A stretch of DNA of 64,000 nt from Salmonella enterica subsp. enterica serovar Choleraesuis (GCA_022846635.1 AP025685.1:2728001-2792000), one strand, 5' to 3'; shown: positions 1-10,928, numbered from the stretch's first letter. Notes: generated by a model from the letters alone, not told the origin. Made by a program: numbers and translations.

Positions 1-438
1 ATTGTCGTGCAGCCAGACGTTAATCCGCATATCCGGCTCTTCGCGATCGACATCCGGACGCGGTAAATTTTTACGAGTAAAAGCATCGACAATGGCATCT
101 TTAACTTTAAGGGCACCATACTGACTATTGCGAATGGTTTCATTTAGCCCGCTAAAGTGGACGGCAAAGGTAGAGCCTGGCGCGAACATTTCAGTCCACG
201 GAATGACCTGGGCGCCGAGGTAGAGGTCGAGGTCGCTATAAACCTTGCACTCTCCTAAAGGCAGAAGAATGCGCGATGCCAGCCGGCTCCACATCAGGCT
301 TTGATACAGCAGACGGCTGTCGCCCTGAAAATGCACCCCCCCCTGGACCACCTGGCAATTCAGCGCGCCCAGTTGTTCGAGTTCAGTTTTCAGGAGCTCT
401 TCCAGCCCCCGGGCCGTACTGGCAAACAGAGATTTCAT
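1..438 (-). CDS. rlmL: 23S rRNA methyltransferase RlmL (RlmKL), N-terminal part, cut by window edge
   Basis: The first 146 residues read from an ATG at 436-438 and run off the left edge without a stop. The start ([20 protein letters not shown]) and the following THUMP-type region match E. coli RlmL closely. RlmL is the bifunctional enzyme that makes m2G2445, and in its RlmK half m7G2069, in 23S rRNA; only the N-terminal RNA-binding portion is visible here. It is divergent from ycbX with a 96 bp gap that must hold both promoters. The identification rests on alignment from memory along all 146 residues; the catalytic domains lie outside the window. Confidence 0.9.
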   Translation of the reverse strand, partial: MKSLFASTARGLEELLKTELEQLGALNCQVVQGGVHFQGDSRLLYQSLMWSRLASRILLPLGECKVYSDLDLYLGAQVIPWTEMFAPGSTFAVHFSGLNETIRNSQYGALKVKDAIVDAFTRKNLPRPDVDREEPDMRINVWLHDN

Positions 439-534
439 ATCATCACTTATCTTTCAGGAAATTGTCGCGCATTATAGCTAATCTGGGGCGCATGTCATAA
501 AGTTGCCCATCATTGTTTTTGTCCGGAGTACCCC

Positions 535-1647
535 ATGGTTGCGTTGTCCCGCCTTTATCTTCACCCCGTAAAATCGATGCGCGCCCTGCGTCAGTCGCAT
601 GCCATGGTGCAACCGGAAGGCCTGGCCTTTGACCGTCAGTTTATGGTTACCGAACCAGACGGTACTTTTATTACCGCCCGGCAGACACCAGAACTGGTGC
701 TATTTACCCCGGCACTTACGCCAGATGGGCTATTTCTTCAAGGCCCGGACGGTAGCAGCGTCACTATCCGTTTTGCGGATTTTGCCCAAAGTCAGGAGCC
801 AACGGAGGTATGGGGTAATCACTTTACGGCGCGCATCGCCCCAGAGGCCATTAACCAGTGGCTAAGCCAGTTTTTCCAGCGCCCGGTGCAGTTACGCTGG
901 ACTGGCCCCGCCTCTACCCGGCGGGTTGAGGCGCGTCCGGATGTGCCGCTTTCGTTTGCCGATGGTTATCCTTTCCTGCTAACCAATGAGTCCTCACTGC
1001 GCGATCTGCAGCAGCGTTGCCCGGCCAGCGTCAGCATGGAACATTTCAGGCCAAACCTGGTGGTCACTGGCACAGAAGCATGGGCTGAGGATAGCTGGAA
1101 GGTAATTCGCATCGGTCAGGTTGTATTCGACGTCGTGAAACCTTGTAGCCGCTGTATTTTCACCACAATTAGCCCGGCTCGCGGCAAAAAGCATCCATCT
1201 GGTGAACCATTGCGTACCCTGCAACAGTTCCGTAGTGCATCTAATGGCGATGTCGATTTCGGCCAAAATCTGATTGCCCGCAATAGCGGTATTATTCAGG
1301 TCGGTGATGAAGTTGAGATATTAAAAACCGGGCCGGCAAAGTCTTACGCGGCAGGTAATAGCAGCGAACCTCTGGTTCAGGCTGACAGCGTGCTTCAGGG
1401 AGTAGCCATCGACTGGCAGGGCAACACATTTACCGGGGATAACCAGCAGGTCTTACTGGAACAATTAGAGCAACAGGGGATACGCGTGCCGTACTCCTGT
1501 CGCGCCGGAATCTGCGGCTGCTGCAGGGTGCGTTTGCTGGAAGGCGAGGTAAAACCATTGCGTCAGGGCGCAGTTGATTTACAGCACGGGACAATCCTTA
1601 GCTGCAGCTGCGTGCCACTTAGCGCACTTAAACTGGAAAAAATCTGA
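535..1647 (+). CDS. ycbX: YcbX: MOSC-domain protein with C-terminal 2Fe-2S ferredoxin domain
   Basis: The 370-residue product is almost the same length as E. coli YcbX (369). It has an N-terminal MOSC_N beta-barrel, a central MOSC domain with the conserved cysteine region VKPCSRC near residue 200, and a C-terminal plant-type ferredoxin domain. That domain's cluster ligands follow the pattern CRAGICGCC (first Cys is residue 322) with the last Cys near LSCSC. In E. coli YcbX detoxifies N-hydroxylated base analogues with molybdenum cofactor and CysJ as electron source; that role is inferred from the family. The start is preceded by CGGAGT at a good distance. It is convergent with zapC, with only 4 bp between the stop codons. 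Confidence 0.93.
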   Translation: MVALSRLYLHPVKSMRALRQSHAMVQPEGLAFDRQFMVTEPDGTFITARQTPELVLFTPALTPDGLFLQGPDGSSVTIRFADFAQSQEPTEVWGNHFTARIAPEAINQWLSQFFQRPVQLRWTGPASTRRVEARPDVPLSFADGYPFLLTNESSLRDLQQRCPASVSMEHFRPNLVVTGTEAWAEDSWKVIRIGQVVFDVVKPCSRCIFTTISPARGKKHPSGEPLRTLQQFRSASNGDVDFGQNLIARNSGIIQVGDEVEILKTGPAKSYAAGNSSEPLVQADSVLQGVAIDWQGNTFTGDNQQVLLEQLEQQGIRVPYSCRAGICGCCRVRLLEGEVKPLRQGAVDLQHGTILSCSCVPLSALKLEKI

Positions 1648-1651
1648 TGCG

Positions 1652-2188
1652 TTAAACCGCCTGCTCAAGACTGTAGCAAGGTGTCATCGGCTGCAGGCGG
1701 TCATTCATTACTTTGATAGCATCGCCCAATTGCATCACTCGTCCAGCTAGCATAAAGCTCTGCTGGGCAACCAGACACAGTGCCGCCGCATTACCGCTTT
1801 CTACTACCAGCAAATTAACCAGACTCCCGCATTCGCTTAAGGAAACACAGGCGATATCTCCTGGAACAGGCTGCCAGTCATCGGTGCCTTGCGTGAAATG
1901 CCAGCTTTTAGGCATCTGTGGTTTTAGGAAGCGCGTCGCTACCAGAGCATTAAGTACCAACTCGGCGCGTTGTGCAGAATTAAGATTAAGATCTCGACAG
2001 CGCTCTTCAAATGAAAAATAAAGCGCCGCATCATCTACGCAAAATGTCCCGGGGCAAAATGCATCCGGGGTTAACATTTTTCGTGGATAGCGGGATCTGA
2101 ATACCATTCCATTGGCTAAATCCAGCATCATCCGATCGTGATCGTCGTCAAAATACCAACGCCAGTTATCGTCTGGTTTTATATGCAT
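1652..2188 (-). CDS. zapC: Cell division protein ZapC
   Basis: This 178-residue protein matches E. coli ZapC (180 aa) through its whole length, including the start [20 protein letters not shown] and the C-terminal SLEQAV. ZapC binds FtsZ at midcell and promotes lateral association of FtsZ filaments; it is cytoplasmic and has no catalytic motif. It lies downstream of pyrD on the same strand with a 183 bp AT-rich gap, so it probably has its own promoter. The central segment around residues 95-130 is the most divergent from E. coli. Confidence 0.92.
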   Translation of the reverse strand: MHIKPDDNWRWYFDDDHDRMMLDLANGMVFRSRYPRKMLTPDAFCPGTFCVDDAALYFSFEERCRDLNLNSAQRAELVLNALVATRFLKPQMPKSWHFTQGTDDWQPVPGDIACVSLSECGSLVNLLVVESGNAAALCLVAQQSFMLAGRVMQLGDAIKVMNDRLQPMTPCYSLEQAV

Positions 2189-2371
2189 AGTAATGACCCT
2201 TCATTCATCATATTGATCTCGCTTTCCCTGCGTGCCGGATTGGTTACTAAACCGGCTATTCGCCACTTGCCACATTAATAAAAGACTATGACGACTAATT
2301 AATCAACATAATTCGAATATAAAACAGCCTGGATTAAAAAATAATCTCAGGCCGTTGTGTTAAGAAAATGC

Positions 2372-3382
2372 TTAAATGTGCGTGACGATCTCTTTAATTA
2401 ACGGCGGACCTTTATAAATAAAGCCGGAATAGATCTGCACCAAACTCGCGCCAGCCGCCATCTTCTCACGGGCCGCCACTACAGAGTCAATACCACCGAC
2501 TCCTATAATTGGTAACCGACCTTGTAATTCCAGAGACAAGCGACGAACAATTTCAGTGCTTTTTAATTGCAAAGGGCGACCGCTCAATCCGCCATTTTCA
2601 TCACAGTATTTCATTCCCTGAACCAGGCTACGATCTAAAGTCGTGTTGGTCGCAATTACGCCATCGATATTATGTCTGACTAAACTATCGGCAACCTGGA
2701 TCAATTCTTCTTCACTAAGATCCGGTGCGATCTTAACAGCAATCGGAACATATTTGTGATGAAAATTCTCAAGCTCTTTCTGTTTATTTTTTACCGCACT
2801 CAGCAAATCGTCTAATGCTTCACCATATTGCAGTGAGCGTAATCCAGGAGTATTTGGAGAAGAGATATTAATCGCTATATATCCGGCGTATGGATATATT
2901 TTTTCCATACAAATCAGATAGTCATCTTTCCCCTGCTCTACCGGTGTGTCTTTATTTTTGCCGATATTAATCCCGAGAATGCCGTCAAAATGGGCTTTTT
3001 TAACGTTCTCTACCAGGTTATCAACCCCGAGGTTATTAAAACCCATACGGTTGATCAGGCCTTCTGCGGCAACCAGACGAAACAGACGCGGACGATCGTT
3101 TCCCGGCTGAGGGCGCGGTGTCACTGTGCCAATCTCGAGGGATCCAAAGCCCAGCGCGCCAAGCGCTTCAATGCACTCTCCGTCTTTATCCAAACCGGCG
3201 GCAAGTCCTAAAGGGTTTTTGAAGGTGAGCCCCATGCAGGTAACGGGCTTGAATGGCAGGTTTTGACGAATTAAACGTTCAAATGGAGTGCCGGTAACAC
3301 GGCGTAATTGCTGAAATGTTAATTCATGAGCACGCTCTGGGTCGAGCTGGAATAGCGCTTTACGAACGAAGGGGTAGTACAT
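2372..3382 (-). CDS. pyrD: Dihydroorotate dehydrogenase (quinone), class 2
   Basis: The 336-residue length is identical to E. coli PyrD. It oxidises dihydroorotate to orotate with FMN and ubiquinone at the inner membrane face, the fourth step of pyrimidine synthesis. The amphipathic N-terminal helix of class 2 enzymes ([20 protein letters not shown]), the FMN-binding glycines ([11 protein letters not shown]) and the catalytic serine segment [11 protein letters not shown] near residue 175 are all present. The ATG at 3380-3382 has a strong CCAGGAGAA ribosome binding site. Upstream lie a leader hairpin and a PurR-like site. In E. coli the ssu sulfonate genes separate pyrD from pepN; here the gap to pepN is only 270 bp. 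Confidence 0.97.
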   Translation of the reverse strand: MYYPFVRKALFQLDPERAHELTFQQLRRVTGTPFERLIRQNLPFKPVTCMGLTFKNPLGLAAGLDKDGECIEALGALGFGSLEIGTVTPRPQPGNDRPRLFRLVAAEGLINRMGFNNLGVDNLVENVKKAHFDGILGINIGKNKDTPVEQGKDDYLICMEKIYPYAGYIAINISSPNTPGLRSLQYGEALDDLLSAVKNKQKELENFHHKYVPIAVKIAPDLSEEELIQVADSLVRHNIDGVIATNTTLDRSLVQGMKYCDENGGLSGRPLQLKSTEIVRRLSLELQGRLPIIGVGGIDSVVAAREKMAAGASLVQIYSGFIYKGPPLIKEIVTHI

Positions 3383-3384
3383 GA

Positions 3385-3415
3385 ATTCTCCTGGAGTCCC
3401 GGTAGCAAAACCGGG
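3385..3415 (-). promoter_or_regulatory. pyrD leader hairpin and ribosome binding site
   Basis: On the coding strand a 6 bp inverted repeat, CCCGGT and ACCGGG around a 6-base loop (3398-3415), lies directly before the CCAGGAGAA Shine-Dalgarno sequence. In E. coli and Salmonella, pyrD and pyrC are controlled by CTP-sensitive choice of transcription start, which decides whether a 5' hairpin forms and masks the ribosome binding site. The position fits that mechanism, but the start site is not known here. Confidence 0.55.
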
Positions 3416-3476
3416 GCAGTATTATTATCGAAAGCAGCCATAAAGGGAATTGACTTGCCACAATAAAAACGCAGCC

Positions 3477-3492
3477 AGGCAAACGTTTTCCC
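3477..3492. promoter_or_regulatory. PurR-like operator upstream of pyrD
   Basis: The 16-mer AGGCAAACGTTTTCCC keeps the GCAAACGTTT core of the PurR consensus ACGCAAACGTTTGCGT. It sits about 95 bp upstream of the pyrD start. PurR repression of pyrD is established in E. coli, so the site makes sense in place; binding itself is inferred. Confidence 0.55.
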
Positions 3493-3599
3493 GCTAATGT
3501 CTCAAATCAAGATCCAATGCAGAAGTGGAAGCGAAGTACAGATCGACCATTTAACCGGTGGGTTCAGATAGGATCTGGGCCATGCGCCGCAATCTGAAT

Positions 3600-3632
3600 A
3601 AAAAAAACGGCTGCAACCGAAGTTGCAGCCGT
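3600..3632 (-). terminator. Rho-independent terminator of pepN
   Basis: A perfect 11 bp stem (3607-3617 with 3622-3632), which on the minus strand carries a UUCG tetraloop, is followed by a run of eight T on that strand. It lies 20 bp after the pepN stop. Confidence 0.9.
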
Positions 3633-3652
3633 CGCTATCGTATAGAGAAAAC

Positions 3653-6265
3653 TTAGCCGAGCGCTTTAGTCACTTTCTCAAACAGATCCCCAGATAAATT
3701 CTCCAGCGCTTTCATCTGTTCCAAAGACTGGCGCATCAATGCCTGACGAGTCGCGTCATAGCGTTTGAGCCGGATCAGTGGTTCGATAAGACGCGAAGCT
3801 ACCTGCGGGTTGCGGGCATTCAGCTCAGTCAGCATTTCTACCAGGAACTGATAACCGCTACCGTCGGTGGCGTGGAATGCCGCCGGGTTGCCGCTAACAA
3901 AAGCGCCAATCAGCGAACGGATGCGGTTTGGATTGCTGAGGCTAAATGAGCGGTGGTTTAGCAGCTCGCGCACCTGTTTCAGCACATCACATGCCGGGCT
4001 GGTTGCCTGCAAGATAAACCATTTATCCATTACCAGCCCATCCTGGTGCCAGCGTTCATCATATTCGGCCAACAGATCGGGCGCACAAGGCAGCTGGGCC
4101 ATTACCGCTGCCGATAAAGCCGCCAGTGAGTCGGTCATATTATCGGCCTGATGATACTGCTTACTTACCAGCTTGTTAGCCAATTCCGAATCGCTGAAGG
4201 CCAGATAGCGCAGGCAAACATTGCGCAGCGTCCTGCGACCGATATCGTCGTGATCGACGCGATAGCTATCGAGCTTATTGGCGTTATAGACCGCCAGCAG
4301 TTCATCCGACAGTTCACGCGCGAGTGTACGGGTCAGCGCTTCGTATACCGCTGCGATAGCGCCCGGATCGATAACGCTAAACAACTCAGCCATTTCGTTT
4401 TGCGACGGCATGGTCAGGATCTCAGCTGCCAGAGCGGGATCTATTTTCTCATCCAGCAAAATCGCGCGGAAGGCATCGGCAACGTGGAGCGGCAGCGACA
4501 GCGGCTGCCCCTGCTGATGGCGATTCACATTCAATTTGATGTAAGTTGCCAGCAGGCTCTGAGCCGCATCCCAGCGGGAGAAGTCATTGCGGGCATGGCG
4601 CATCAGGAAAGTGAGCTGCTGGTCGCTCCATTTATACTCGAGCTTCACAGGTGCCGAGAATTCACGCAGCAGCGATGGCACCGGCTGGAAGTAAACTTTA
4701 TCGAATACAAAAGTTTGCTCTGCCTGAGTGACATTCAACACATGATGGACCGGATGGCCATTACGCTGTAGCGGAATGACTTTGCCATGATTGTCATACA
4801 GCTCAATATCAAACGGGATATGCAGCGGCAGCTTCTCGGCCTGATCTGCGGTCGGCGGCGTGTGCTGCTTAATGGTCAGCGTATACTCTTCAGTTTCCGG
4901 ATTGTAATCATCCTGCACGCTGACCACCGGCGTACCGGACTGGCTGTACCAGCGGCGGAAATGCGAAAGATCGATATTAGACGCGTCTTCCATTGCCTGG
5001 ACAAAATCATCACAGGTAGCGGCGCTGCCGTCATGGCGTTCGAAGTAGAGCTGCATACCTTTCTGGAAGTTCTCTTCTCCCAGCAGCGTGTGGAGCATAC
5101 GAATAACTTCGGCACCCTTCTCATATACGGTCAGGGTATAGAAGTTATTCATCTCAATAACCTGTTCCGGACGAATCGGATGGGCCATTGGGCTGGCGTC
5201 TTCAGCGAACTGCGCACCGCGCATAATGCGAACATTGCCAATGCGGTTAACCGCACGTGAGCCGAGGTCTGAACTGAACTCCTGGTCACGGAATACAGTC
5301 AGCCCTTCTTTAAGGCTGAGCTGGAACCAGTCGCGGCAGGTTACGCGGTTGCCTGTCCAGTTATGGAAATATTCGTGACCAATTACGCGCTCAATATCGA
5401 GATAATCTTTATCAGTTGCGGTTTCGGCACGAGCCAGTACGTATTTGGAGTTAAAGATATTTAAACCTTTATTCTCCATAGCGCCCATATTGAAGAAATC
5501 CACCGCCACAATCATATAGATGTCGAGGTCGTACTCCAGGCCGAAGCGAGTTTCATCCCACCTCATGGAGTTTTTAAGCGAAGTCATCGCCCATTCTGCG
5601 CGGTCAAGATTACCGCGATCGACGTAAAGCTCTAGCGCCACTTCACGTCCGCTGCGGGTAATAAAAGTATCGCGCAGTACATCGAAATCACCGGCAACCA
5701 GGGCAAAAAGATAGCTGGGTTTTGGGAACGGATCCTGCCACTGCACCCAGTGACGCCCCTGATCCAGTTCGCCTTCGGCAATGCGGTTACCGTTAGATAA
5801 CAGGAAAGGATAGCGCGCTTTGTCGGCAATAATTTTTGTGGTGAAACGGGCAAGAATGTCCGGCCGATCCTGATACCAGGTAATATGGCGGAAACCTTCC
5901 GATTCACACTGGGTACATAACGCGTCGCCGGATTGATACAGCCCTTCCAGCGCAGTATTAGCCTGTGGGCTGATGGTATTAACGATGGTCAGAGTAAAGC
6001 GCTCCGGCAGGCCCGACAGTACTAAAGCCCCCTCCTCCACGCGGTATTCCTGCCACGGTTTGCCGTCAACATCCAGAGACTTCAGCTCCAGATCTTCACC
6101 TTCGAGGCGCAACTCGGCGTTTTCAGCTCCCTGACGCTGTATCTGGCTCACGGCCGTAACCGTGGTGCAACCGGCATCAAGGTCAAAAGTCAGATCTATG
6201 TCGGTAGTGCGATAATCCGGCTTACGGTAATCATGGCGGCTTTTGGCCTTAGGTGTTTGTGTCAT
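3653..6265 (-). CDS. pepN: Aminopeptidase N (M1 family)
   Basis: The product has 870 residues, as in E. coli PepN. It is the broad-specificity cytoplasmic zinc aminopeptidase that clears peptides produced by ATP-dependent proteases. The exopeptidase motif GAMEN, the zinc site HEYFH near residue 297 and the third ligand Glu about 18 residues later (in SLKEGLTVF) are all visible, followed by the helical C-terminal DUF3458-type domains. The gene is divergent from pncB and ends at a strong UUCG-loop terminator. There is no signal peptide. Confidence 0.97.
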   Translation of the reverse strand: MTQTPKAKSRHDYRKPDYRTTDIDLTFDLDAGCTTVTAVSQIQRQGAENAELRLEGEDLELKSLDVDGKPWQEYRVEEGALVLSGLPERFTLTIVNTISPQANTALEGLYQSGDALCTQCESEGFRHITWYQDRPDILARFTTKIIADKARYPFLLSNGNRIAEGELDQGRHWVQWQDPFPKPSYLFALVAGDFDVLRDTFITRSGREVALELYVDRGNLDRAEWAMTSLKNSMRWDETRFGLEYDLDIYMIVAVDFFNMGAMENKGLNIFNSKYVLARAETATDKDYLDIERVIGHEYFHNWTGNRVTCRDWFQLSLKEGLTVFRDQEFSSDLGSRAVNRIGNVRIMRGAQFAEDASPMAHPIRPEQVIEMNNFYTLTVYEKGAEVIRMLHTLLGEENFQKGMQLYFERHDGSAATCDDFVQAMEDASNIDLSHFRRWYSQSGTPVVSVQDDYNPETEEYTLTIKQHTPPTADQAEKLPLHIPFDIELYDNHGKVIPLQRNGHPVHHVLNVTQAEQTFVFDKVYFQPVPSLLREFSAPVKLEYKWSDQQLTFLMRHARNDFSRWDAAQSLLATYIKLNVNRHQQGQPLSLPLHVADAFRAILLDEKIDPALAAEILTMPSQNEMAELFSVIDPGAIAAVYEALTRTLARELSDELLAVYNANKLDSYRVDHDDIGRRTLRNVCLRYLAFSDSELANKLVSKQYHQADNMTDSLAALSAAVMAQLPCAPDLLAEYDERWHQDGLVMDKWFILQATSPACDVLKQVRELLNHRSFSLSNPNRIRSLIGAFVSGNPAAFHATDGSGYQFLVEMLTELNARNPQVASRLIEPLIRLKRYDATRQALMRQSLEQMKALENLSGDLFEKVTKALG

Positions 6266-6439
6266 AAGAAACCCTATACATCGTCTTAAGTTACGAGGTT
6301 CAGTCTATTCTGCTTATTGGCAGGTTGCCATGCCCATTTAGGCATCTTTAACGCTCTTAGGCTTAAACATTGCTACAACTGCATAACATTCGGCACAATT
6401 TGCGCTCGACGCTAATCAAGCCATGTGTTGTGATTCTGG

Positions 6440-6467
6440 TTCATTAAACCGATAATCAGGGTATACT
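6440..6467 (+). promoter_or_regulatory. Candidate pncB promoter
   Basis: A -10 element TATACT (6462-6467) is preceded 16 bp upstream by TTCATT, a moderate -35. It lies 65 bp before the pncB start in the pepN/pncB divergent gap. I saw no convincing full NadR box. Confidence 0.4.
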
Positions 6468-6532
6468 CCGCGTCTTAAAATCGCTTAGCCACTGATGGAA
6501 ACGCTCCTGTGAGAGGATGCTTCTTGCGCACC

Positions 6533-7735
6533 ATGACACATTACGCTTCCCCGATATTGCACTCGCTGCTAGATACCGATGCCTATAAACTGCATATGCA
6601 GCAGGCGGTATTTCACCATTATTATGATGTCAACGTAGCGGCAGAGTTCCGCTGCCGCGGTGACGATCTGTTGGGAATGTATGCCGAGGCCATTCGTGAG
6701 CAAGTCAGTGCGATGCAGCATCTGGCGCTCAGTGCCGAAGAGCACGAATGGCTATCCGGATTACCTTTTTTCGAAGCCGACTACTTAAACTGGTTGCGCG
6801 ATTTTCGCTATGACCCTTCCCAGGTCGATATCCGCAACAATAACGGCAAGCTGGATATCCGGCTCACCGGGCCGTGGCGGGAAGTGATTATGTGGGAAGT
6901 ACCGCTGCTGGCGGTTATTAGCGAAGTTGTGCACCGTGGCCGAACCCCAGCCGTTACCGTCGATATGGCGCTAACGCATCTTGAGTCTAAACTGGCTGAT
7001 TTTGCCCGCCTGGCCGAGGGGCTGGACATGAGCCGCTTCCGGCTAATGGACTTTGGTACCCGCCGTCGCTTCTCGCGTGAAGTGCAGCAGGCCATTGTTG
7101 AACGTCTCAAGCAGGAACCGTGGTTCGTAGGCACCAGTAATTACGATTTGGCCCGCCGCCTGAACCTTACCCCAATGGGGACTCAGGCCCACGAGTGGTT
7201 CCAGGCCCATCAGCAAATTAGCCCGGATCTCGCTAACAGCCAGCGCGCAGCGCTTCAGGCCTGGCTTGAAGAGTATCCAGATCAATTGGGTATTGCCCTG
7301 ACCGACTGCATCACAATGGATGCCTTCCTGCGTGATTTTGGTCCGGAATTCGCTACCCGTTATCAAGGGCTACGGCATGATTCTGGGGATCCGGTACAGT
7401 GGGGTGAAAAAGCCATCGCCCACTACCGTAAGCTTAATATCGATCCGCTGACCAAAACGCTGATTTTCTCGGATAACCTGGACTTGCCGAAGGCGCTTGA
7501 CCTTTATCGCCACTTCGCAAATCAGGTCAATCTGGGTTTCGGTATCGGTACTCGCCTGACTTGCGATATCCCCGGCGTGCGGCCATTAAATATCGTTATT
7601 AAGTTAGTGGAATGTAACGGTAAGCCGGTCGCTAAGCTCTCAGATAGTCCCGGTAAAACTATCTGTGATGATAAAGCCTTTGTACGCGCTCTGCGCAAAG
7701 CCTTCGATTTACCGCGCATCCGTAAAGCCAGTTAA
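6533..7735 (+). CDS. pncB: Nicotinate phosphoribosyltransferase
   Basis: The enzyme salvages nicotinate with PRPP and ATP to nicotinate mononucleotide in the Preiss-Handler route to NAD. From the chosen ATG at 6533 ([20 protein letters not shown]) the protein has 400 residues, exactly the E. coli length; an in-frame ATG 24 bases upstream would add eight residues not seen in the family. The phosphorylated histidine segment [16 protein letters not shown], the [17 protein letters not shown] segment and the C-terminal [22 protein letters not shown] are conserved. It is followed by asnS after a 163 bp gap. Confidence 0.96.
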   Translation: MTHYASPILHSLLDTDAYKLHMQQAVFHHYYDVNVAAEFRCRGDDLLGMYAEAIREQVSAMQHLALSAEEHEWLSGLPFFEADYLNWLRDFRYDPSQVDIRNNNGKLDIRLTGPWREVIMWEVPLLAVISEVVHRGRTPAVTVDMALTHLESKLADFARLAEGLDMSRFRLMDFGTRRRFSREVQQAIVERLKQEPWFVGTSNYDLARRLNLTPMGTQAHEWFQAHQQISPDLANSQRAALQAWLEEYPDQLGIALTDCITMDAFLRDFGPEFATRYQGLRHDSGDPVQWGEKAIAHYRKLNIDPLTKTLIFSDNLDLPKALDLYRHFANQVNLGFGIGTRLTCDIPGVRPLNIVIKLVECNGKPVAKLSDSPGKTICDDKAFVRALRKAFDLPRIRKAS

Positions 7736-7898
7736 TGCCTCTCGGGGGAGTCTGCTCCCCCAAAATTCCGCCTCCCAAAGCAATTTCTTAGCCTTTCGCC
7801 GCTAAATATGCTTGTTTGTCGCGTTGTGCCAGGTAACATAGACAACTCGCCTTTTGGCGACAGTTTTTTGTTATTGACCACTAACCAGAGAGAAAACT

Positions 7899-9299
7899 AT
7901 GAGCGTTGTGCCTGTTTCCGACGTACTCCAGGGCCGTGCAGATGTTGACACTGAAGTCACCGTCCGCGGTTGGGTACGTACCCGGAGAGATTCTAAAGCC
8001 GGTATTTCCTTCCTCGCCGTCTACGACGGTTCCTGCTTTGATCCTGTACAGGCCGTCATTAACAATAATCTGCCTAATTATCAGAACGAAGTGCTGCGTC
8101 TGACTACCGGGTGCTCGGTTATTGTTACTGGTAAAGTCGTCGCTTCTCCAGGCCAGGGGCAGGCATTTGAAATTCACGCGACCAATGTGGAAGTTGTCGG
8201 CTGGGTTGACGATCCGGACAGCTATCCAATGGCCGCTAAACGCCACAGCGTTGAGTATCTGCGTGAAGTCGCTCACCTGCGCCCGCGCACTAACCTTATC
8301 GGTGCCGTTGCCCGCGTACGCCACACTCTGGCTCAGGCCCTGCACCGTTTCTTCAACGAAGAAGGCTTTTACTGGGTTTCCACTCCGCTGATTACCGCCT
8401 CCGATACCGAAGGCGCAGGCGAAATGTTCCGGGTCTCCACCCTGGATATGGAAAACCTGCCGCGTACTCCTGAAGGTAAGGTCGATTACGATAAAGATTT
8501 CTTCGGGAAAGAAGCCTTCCTGACCGTTTCCGGCCAGCTGAACGGCGAAACTTACGCCAGCGCCCTGTCCAAAATTTATACTTTCGGCCCGACTTTCCGC
8601 GCTGAAAACTCTAACACTACCCGCCACCTGGCTGAGTTCTGGATGCTGGAACCAGAAGTGGCGTTTGCTAACCTGAATGACGTTGCCGGGCTGGCAGAGG
8701 CGATGCTTAAGTATGTCTTCAACGCGGTTCTGAAAGAACGTGCCGATGACATGAAGTTCTTCGCTGAACGCGTAGATAAAGATGCCGTTGCCCGTCTGGA
8801 GCGCTTCGTATCCGCTGATTTCGCTCAGGTGGATTACACCGACGCAGTGAAAATCCTGGAAACCTGCGGTGAGAAATTTGAAAACCCAGTATTCTGGGGC
8901 GTGGATCTGGCTTCTGAACATGAACGCTATCTGGCCGAAAAACACTTTAAAGCCCCGGTTGTAGTTAAAAACTACCCGAAAGATATTAAAGCGTTCTACA
9001 TGCGCCTTAACGAAGACGGCAAAACCGTTGCCGCTATGGACGTGCTGGCTCCGGGCATCGGTGAAATTATCGGTGGCTCTCAGCGTGAAGAGCGTCTGGA
9101 CGTGCTGGATGCACGTATGGCAGAGATGGGCCTGAACAAAGAAGATTACTCATGGTACCGGGATCTGCGCCGCTATGGCACCGTTCCACACTCCGGCTTT
9201 GGCCTGGGCTTCGAACGTCTGGTTGCCTATGTAACCGGCGTTCAGAACGTGCGTGACGTTATTCCTTTCCCACGTACTCCGCGCAACGCTACTTTCTAA
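7899..9299 (+). CDS. asnS: Asparaginyl-tRNA synthetase
   Basis: A class IIb aminoacyl-tRNA synthetase of 466 residues, the same as E. coli AsnRS. The N-terminal OB-fold anticodon-binding domain ([18 protein letters not shown], residues about 19-100) is followed by the catalytic core with motif 2 ([20 protein letters not shown]) and motif 3 ([15 protein letters not shown]). The residues [10 protein letters not shown] near position 380 match the AsnRS active site. Transcription ends at the hairpin at 9322-9348. In E. coli ompF follows; here aspC follows directly. Confidence 0.97.
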   Translation: MSVVPVSDVLQGRADVDTEVTVRGWVRTRRDSKAGISFLAVYDGSCFDPVQAVINNNLPNYQNEVLRLTTGCSVIVTGKVVASPGQGQAFEIHATNVEVVGWVDDPDSYPMAAKRHSVEYLREVAHLRPRTNLIGAVARVRHTLAQALHRFFNEEGFYWVSTPLITASDTEGAGEMFRVSTLDMENLPRTPEGKVDYDKDFFGKEAFLTVSGQLNGETYASALSKIYTFGPTFRAENSNTTRHLAEFWMLEPEVAFANLNDVAGLAEAMLKYVFNAVLKERADDMKFFAERVDKDAVARLERFVSADFAQVDYTDAVKILETCGEKFENPVFWGVDLASEHERYLAEKHFKAPVVVKNYPKDIKAFYMRLNEDGKTVAAMDVLAPGIGEIIGGSQREERLDVLDARMAEMGLNKEDYSWYRDLRRYGTVPHSGFGLGFERLVAYVTGVQNVRDVIPFPRTPRNATF

Positions 9300-9321
9300 T
9301 CGCTTGCGATAATGTCGTTTT

Positions 9322-9348
9322 AAAAAGCCAGCTTATGCTGGCTTTTTT
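9322..9348 (+). terminator. Rho-independent terminator of asnS
   Basis: A perfect 10 bp stem AAAAGCCAGC/GCTGGCTTTT with a TTAT loop and a T tract, 22 bp after the asnS stop. Confidence 0.9.
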
Positions 9349-9648
9349 ATCTGCCGTTAACGGCAAAACCGGCTGATGTTGCAACGAAAAAGTGCGGCTT
9401 AAAACTGGCTTTCCGGCCTGCTTTTGGTCACGCTTCTGACCGGACGCCACGCCAAACCTGGTATTATCGCTCTTTAGCCCATGTTACTGGCGACTTATGC
9501 TATGTAACGGTGCCAAAACGGTCATAAAACGCAACAATCGCCGGGTTTTGATGGTCAACACTCTTTTGGAAGCAAACAGTTGGCAATTCGTTAATCTACC
9601 GTTAACCTGATAGCGCAAACCCTTCTGAGAACACAATGGAACCTCGCC
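9349..9648 (+). other. asnS-aspC intergenic region lacking ompF
   Basis: In E. coli and most relatives the porin gene ompF lies between asnS and aspC. Here only about 350 bp separates the two genes. No porin fragment, no OmpR-box array and no transposon scar can be made out. The region should hold the aspC promoter, but I cannot point to a clear -35/-10 pair. An upstream in-frame-looking ATG (GAACACAATGG) precedes the aspC ATG and was not used. Confidence 0.6.
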
Positions 9649-10839
9649 ATGTTTGAGAATATTACCGCAGCCCCTGCCGACCCAATTCTGGGCCTGGCCG
9701 ATCTGTTCCGTGCCGACGACCGCCCGACTAAAATTAACCTCGGCATTGGGGTATATAAGGACGAAACCGGTAAAACTCCGGTTCTGACCAGCGTAAAAAA
9801 AGCTGAGCAGATCCTGCTGGAAACTGAAACCACTAAAAACTATCTGAGCATCGATGGCATCCCGGCTTTTGCCACCTGTACTCAGGGCCTGCTGTTTGGC
9901 AAAGATAACGCCATTTCCGCCGCGGGCCGCGCTAAAACAGCCCAAACTCCTGGCGGTACCGGTGCGCTGCGCGTCGCAGCCGACTTTATTGCCAAAAATA
10001 CCTCGGCTAAACGCGTGTGGGTTAGCAACCCAAGCTGGCCAAACCATAAGAGCATTTTCGCTGCCGCTGGCCTCGAAGTGCGTGAATATCAATATTACGA
10101 TGCCGAGCAGCACGCGCTGGATTTCACCGGCCTGCTGAATAGCCTGCAAGAAGCCGCTGCTGGCGATGTGGTGGTTTTCCACGGCTGCTGCCATAACCCA
10201 ACCGGGATTGATCCAACTCTGGAGCAGTGGCAACAACTGGCCACACTGGCAAAAGAAAAAGGCTGGCTGCCGCTGTTTGACTTCGCCTACCAGGGCTTTG
10301 CTCGTGGCCTGGAAGAAGATGCAGAAGGTCTGCGTGCTTTTGCTGCTCTGCATAGCGAATTTATGGTCGCCAGTTCATTCTCCAAAAACTTTGGCCTGTA
10401 TAACGAACGCGTAGGGGCCTGCACTCTGGTTGCTGCCGATGCAGATACCGCAAATCGCGCTTTCAGCCAGATGAAAGCAACCATTCGCGCTAACTACTCT
10501 AACCCACCGGCTCACGGTGCTTCCGTTGTTGCGACTATCCTGAGCAACGATGCGCTGCGTGCAATCTGGGAACAAGAGCTGACCGATATGCGCCAGCGTA
10601 TTCAGCGCATGCGTCAACTGTTTGTGAATACCCTGCAAGAGAAAGGCGCTAACCGCGACTTTAGCTTTATCATTCGTCAGAACGGAATGTTCTCATTCAG
10701 CGGCCTGACTAAAGAGCAGGTTCTGCGTCTGCGTGAAGAGTTCGGGATCTACGCGGTAGCATCTGGCCGTATCAACGTAGCGGGAATGACGCCAGACAAC
10801 ATGGCGCGCCTGTGCGAGGCAATTGTCGAAGTACTGTAA
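9649..10839 (+). CDS. aspC: Aspartate aminotransferase
   Basis: A PLP-dependent class I aminotransferase of 396 residues, as in E. coli. It interconverts aspartate and oxaloacetate (also phenylalanine/tyrosine precursors) with glutamate/2-oxoglutarate. The PLP lysine lies in [15 protein letters not shown] near residue 246. The cofactor and substrate segments [28 protein letters not shown] and the C-terminal SGRINVAGM are conserved. Start [16 protein letters not shown] matches the family exactly. It ends at a bidirectional terminator shared with gloC. Confidence 0.97.
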   Translation: MFENITAAPADPILGLADLFRADDRPTKINLGIGVYKDETGKTPVLTSVKKAEQILLETETTKNYLSIDGIPAFATCTQGLLFGKDNAISAAGRAKTAQTPGGTGALRVAADFIAKNTSAKRVWVSNPSWPNHKSIFAAAGLEVREYQYYDAEQHALDFTGLLNSLQEAAAGDVVVFHGCCHNPTGIDPTLEQWQQLATLAKEKGWLPLFDFAYQGFARGLEEDAEGLRAFAALHSEFMVASSFSKNFGLYNERVGACTLVAADADTANRAFSQMKATIRANYSNPPAHGASVVATILSNDALRAIWEQELTDMRQRIQRMRQLFVNTLQEKGANRDFSFIIRQNGMFSFSGLTKEQVLRLREEFGIYAVASGRINVAGMTPDNMARLCEAIVEVL

Positions 10840-10875
10840 TTCACGTCCAGGAATCGCTTCGGCGGTTCTGGAAAC

Positions 10876-10903
10876 AAAAAAGGTCGCTCAGGCGACCTTT
10901 TTT
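10876..10903. terminator. Bidirectional terminator between aspC and gloC
   Basis: A 12 bp inverted repeat (10876-10887 with 10892-10903) with loop TCAG has A and T tracts on both sides. It lies between convergent aspC and gloC and can serve both. Confidence 0.9.
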
Positions 10904-10928
10904 ATTAGATTATTTCTACGCGACGAAG

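Noticed and set aside
7744..7762. GGGGGAG/CTCCCC hairpin after pncB as a terminator
   Set aside because: The stem is followed by AAAATT on the coding strand, not by T; recorded only as a hairpin.
7881..8945. 354-codon frame antisense to asnS
   Set aside because: Covers the asnS coding region in mirror; no family resemblance.
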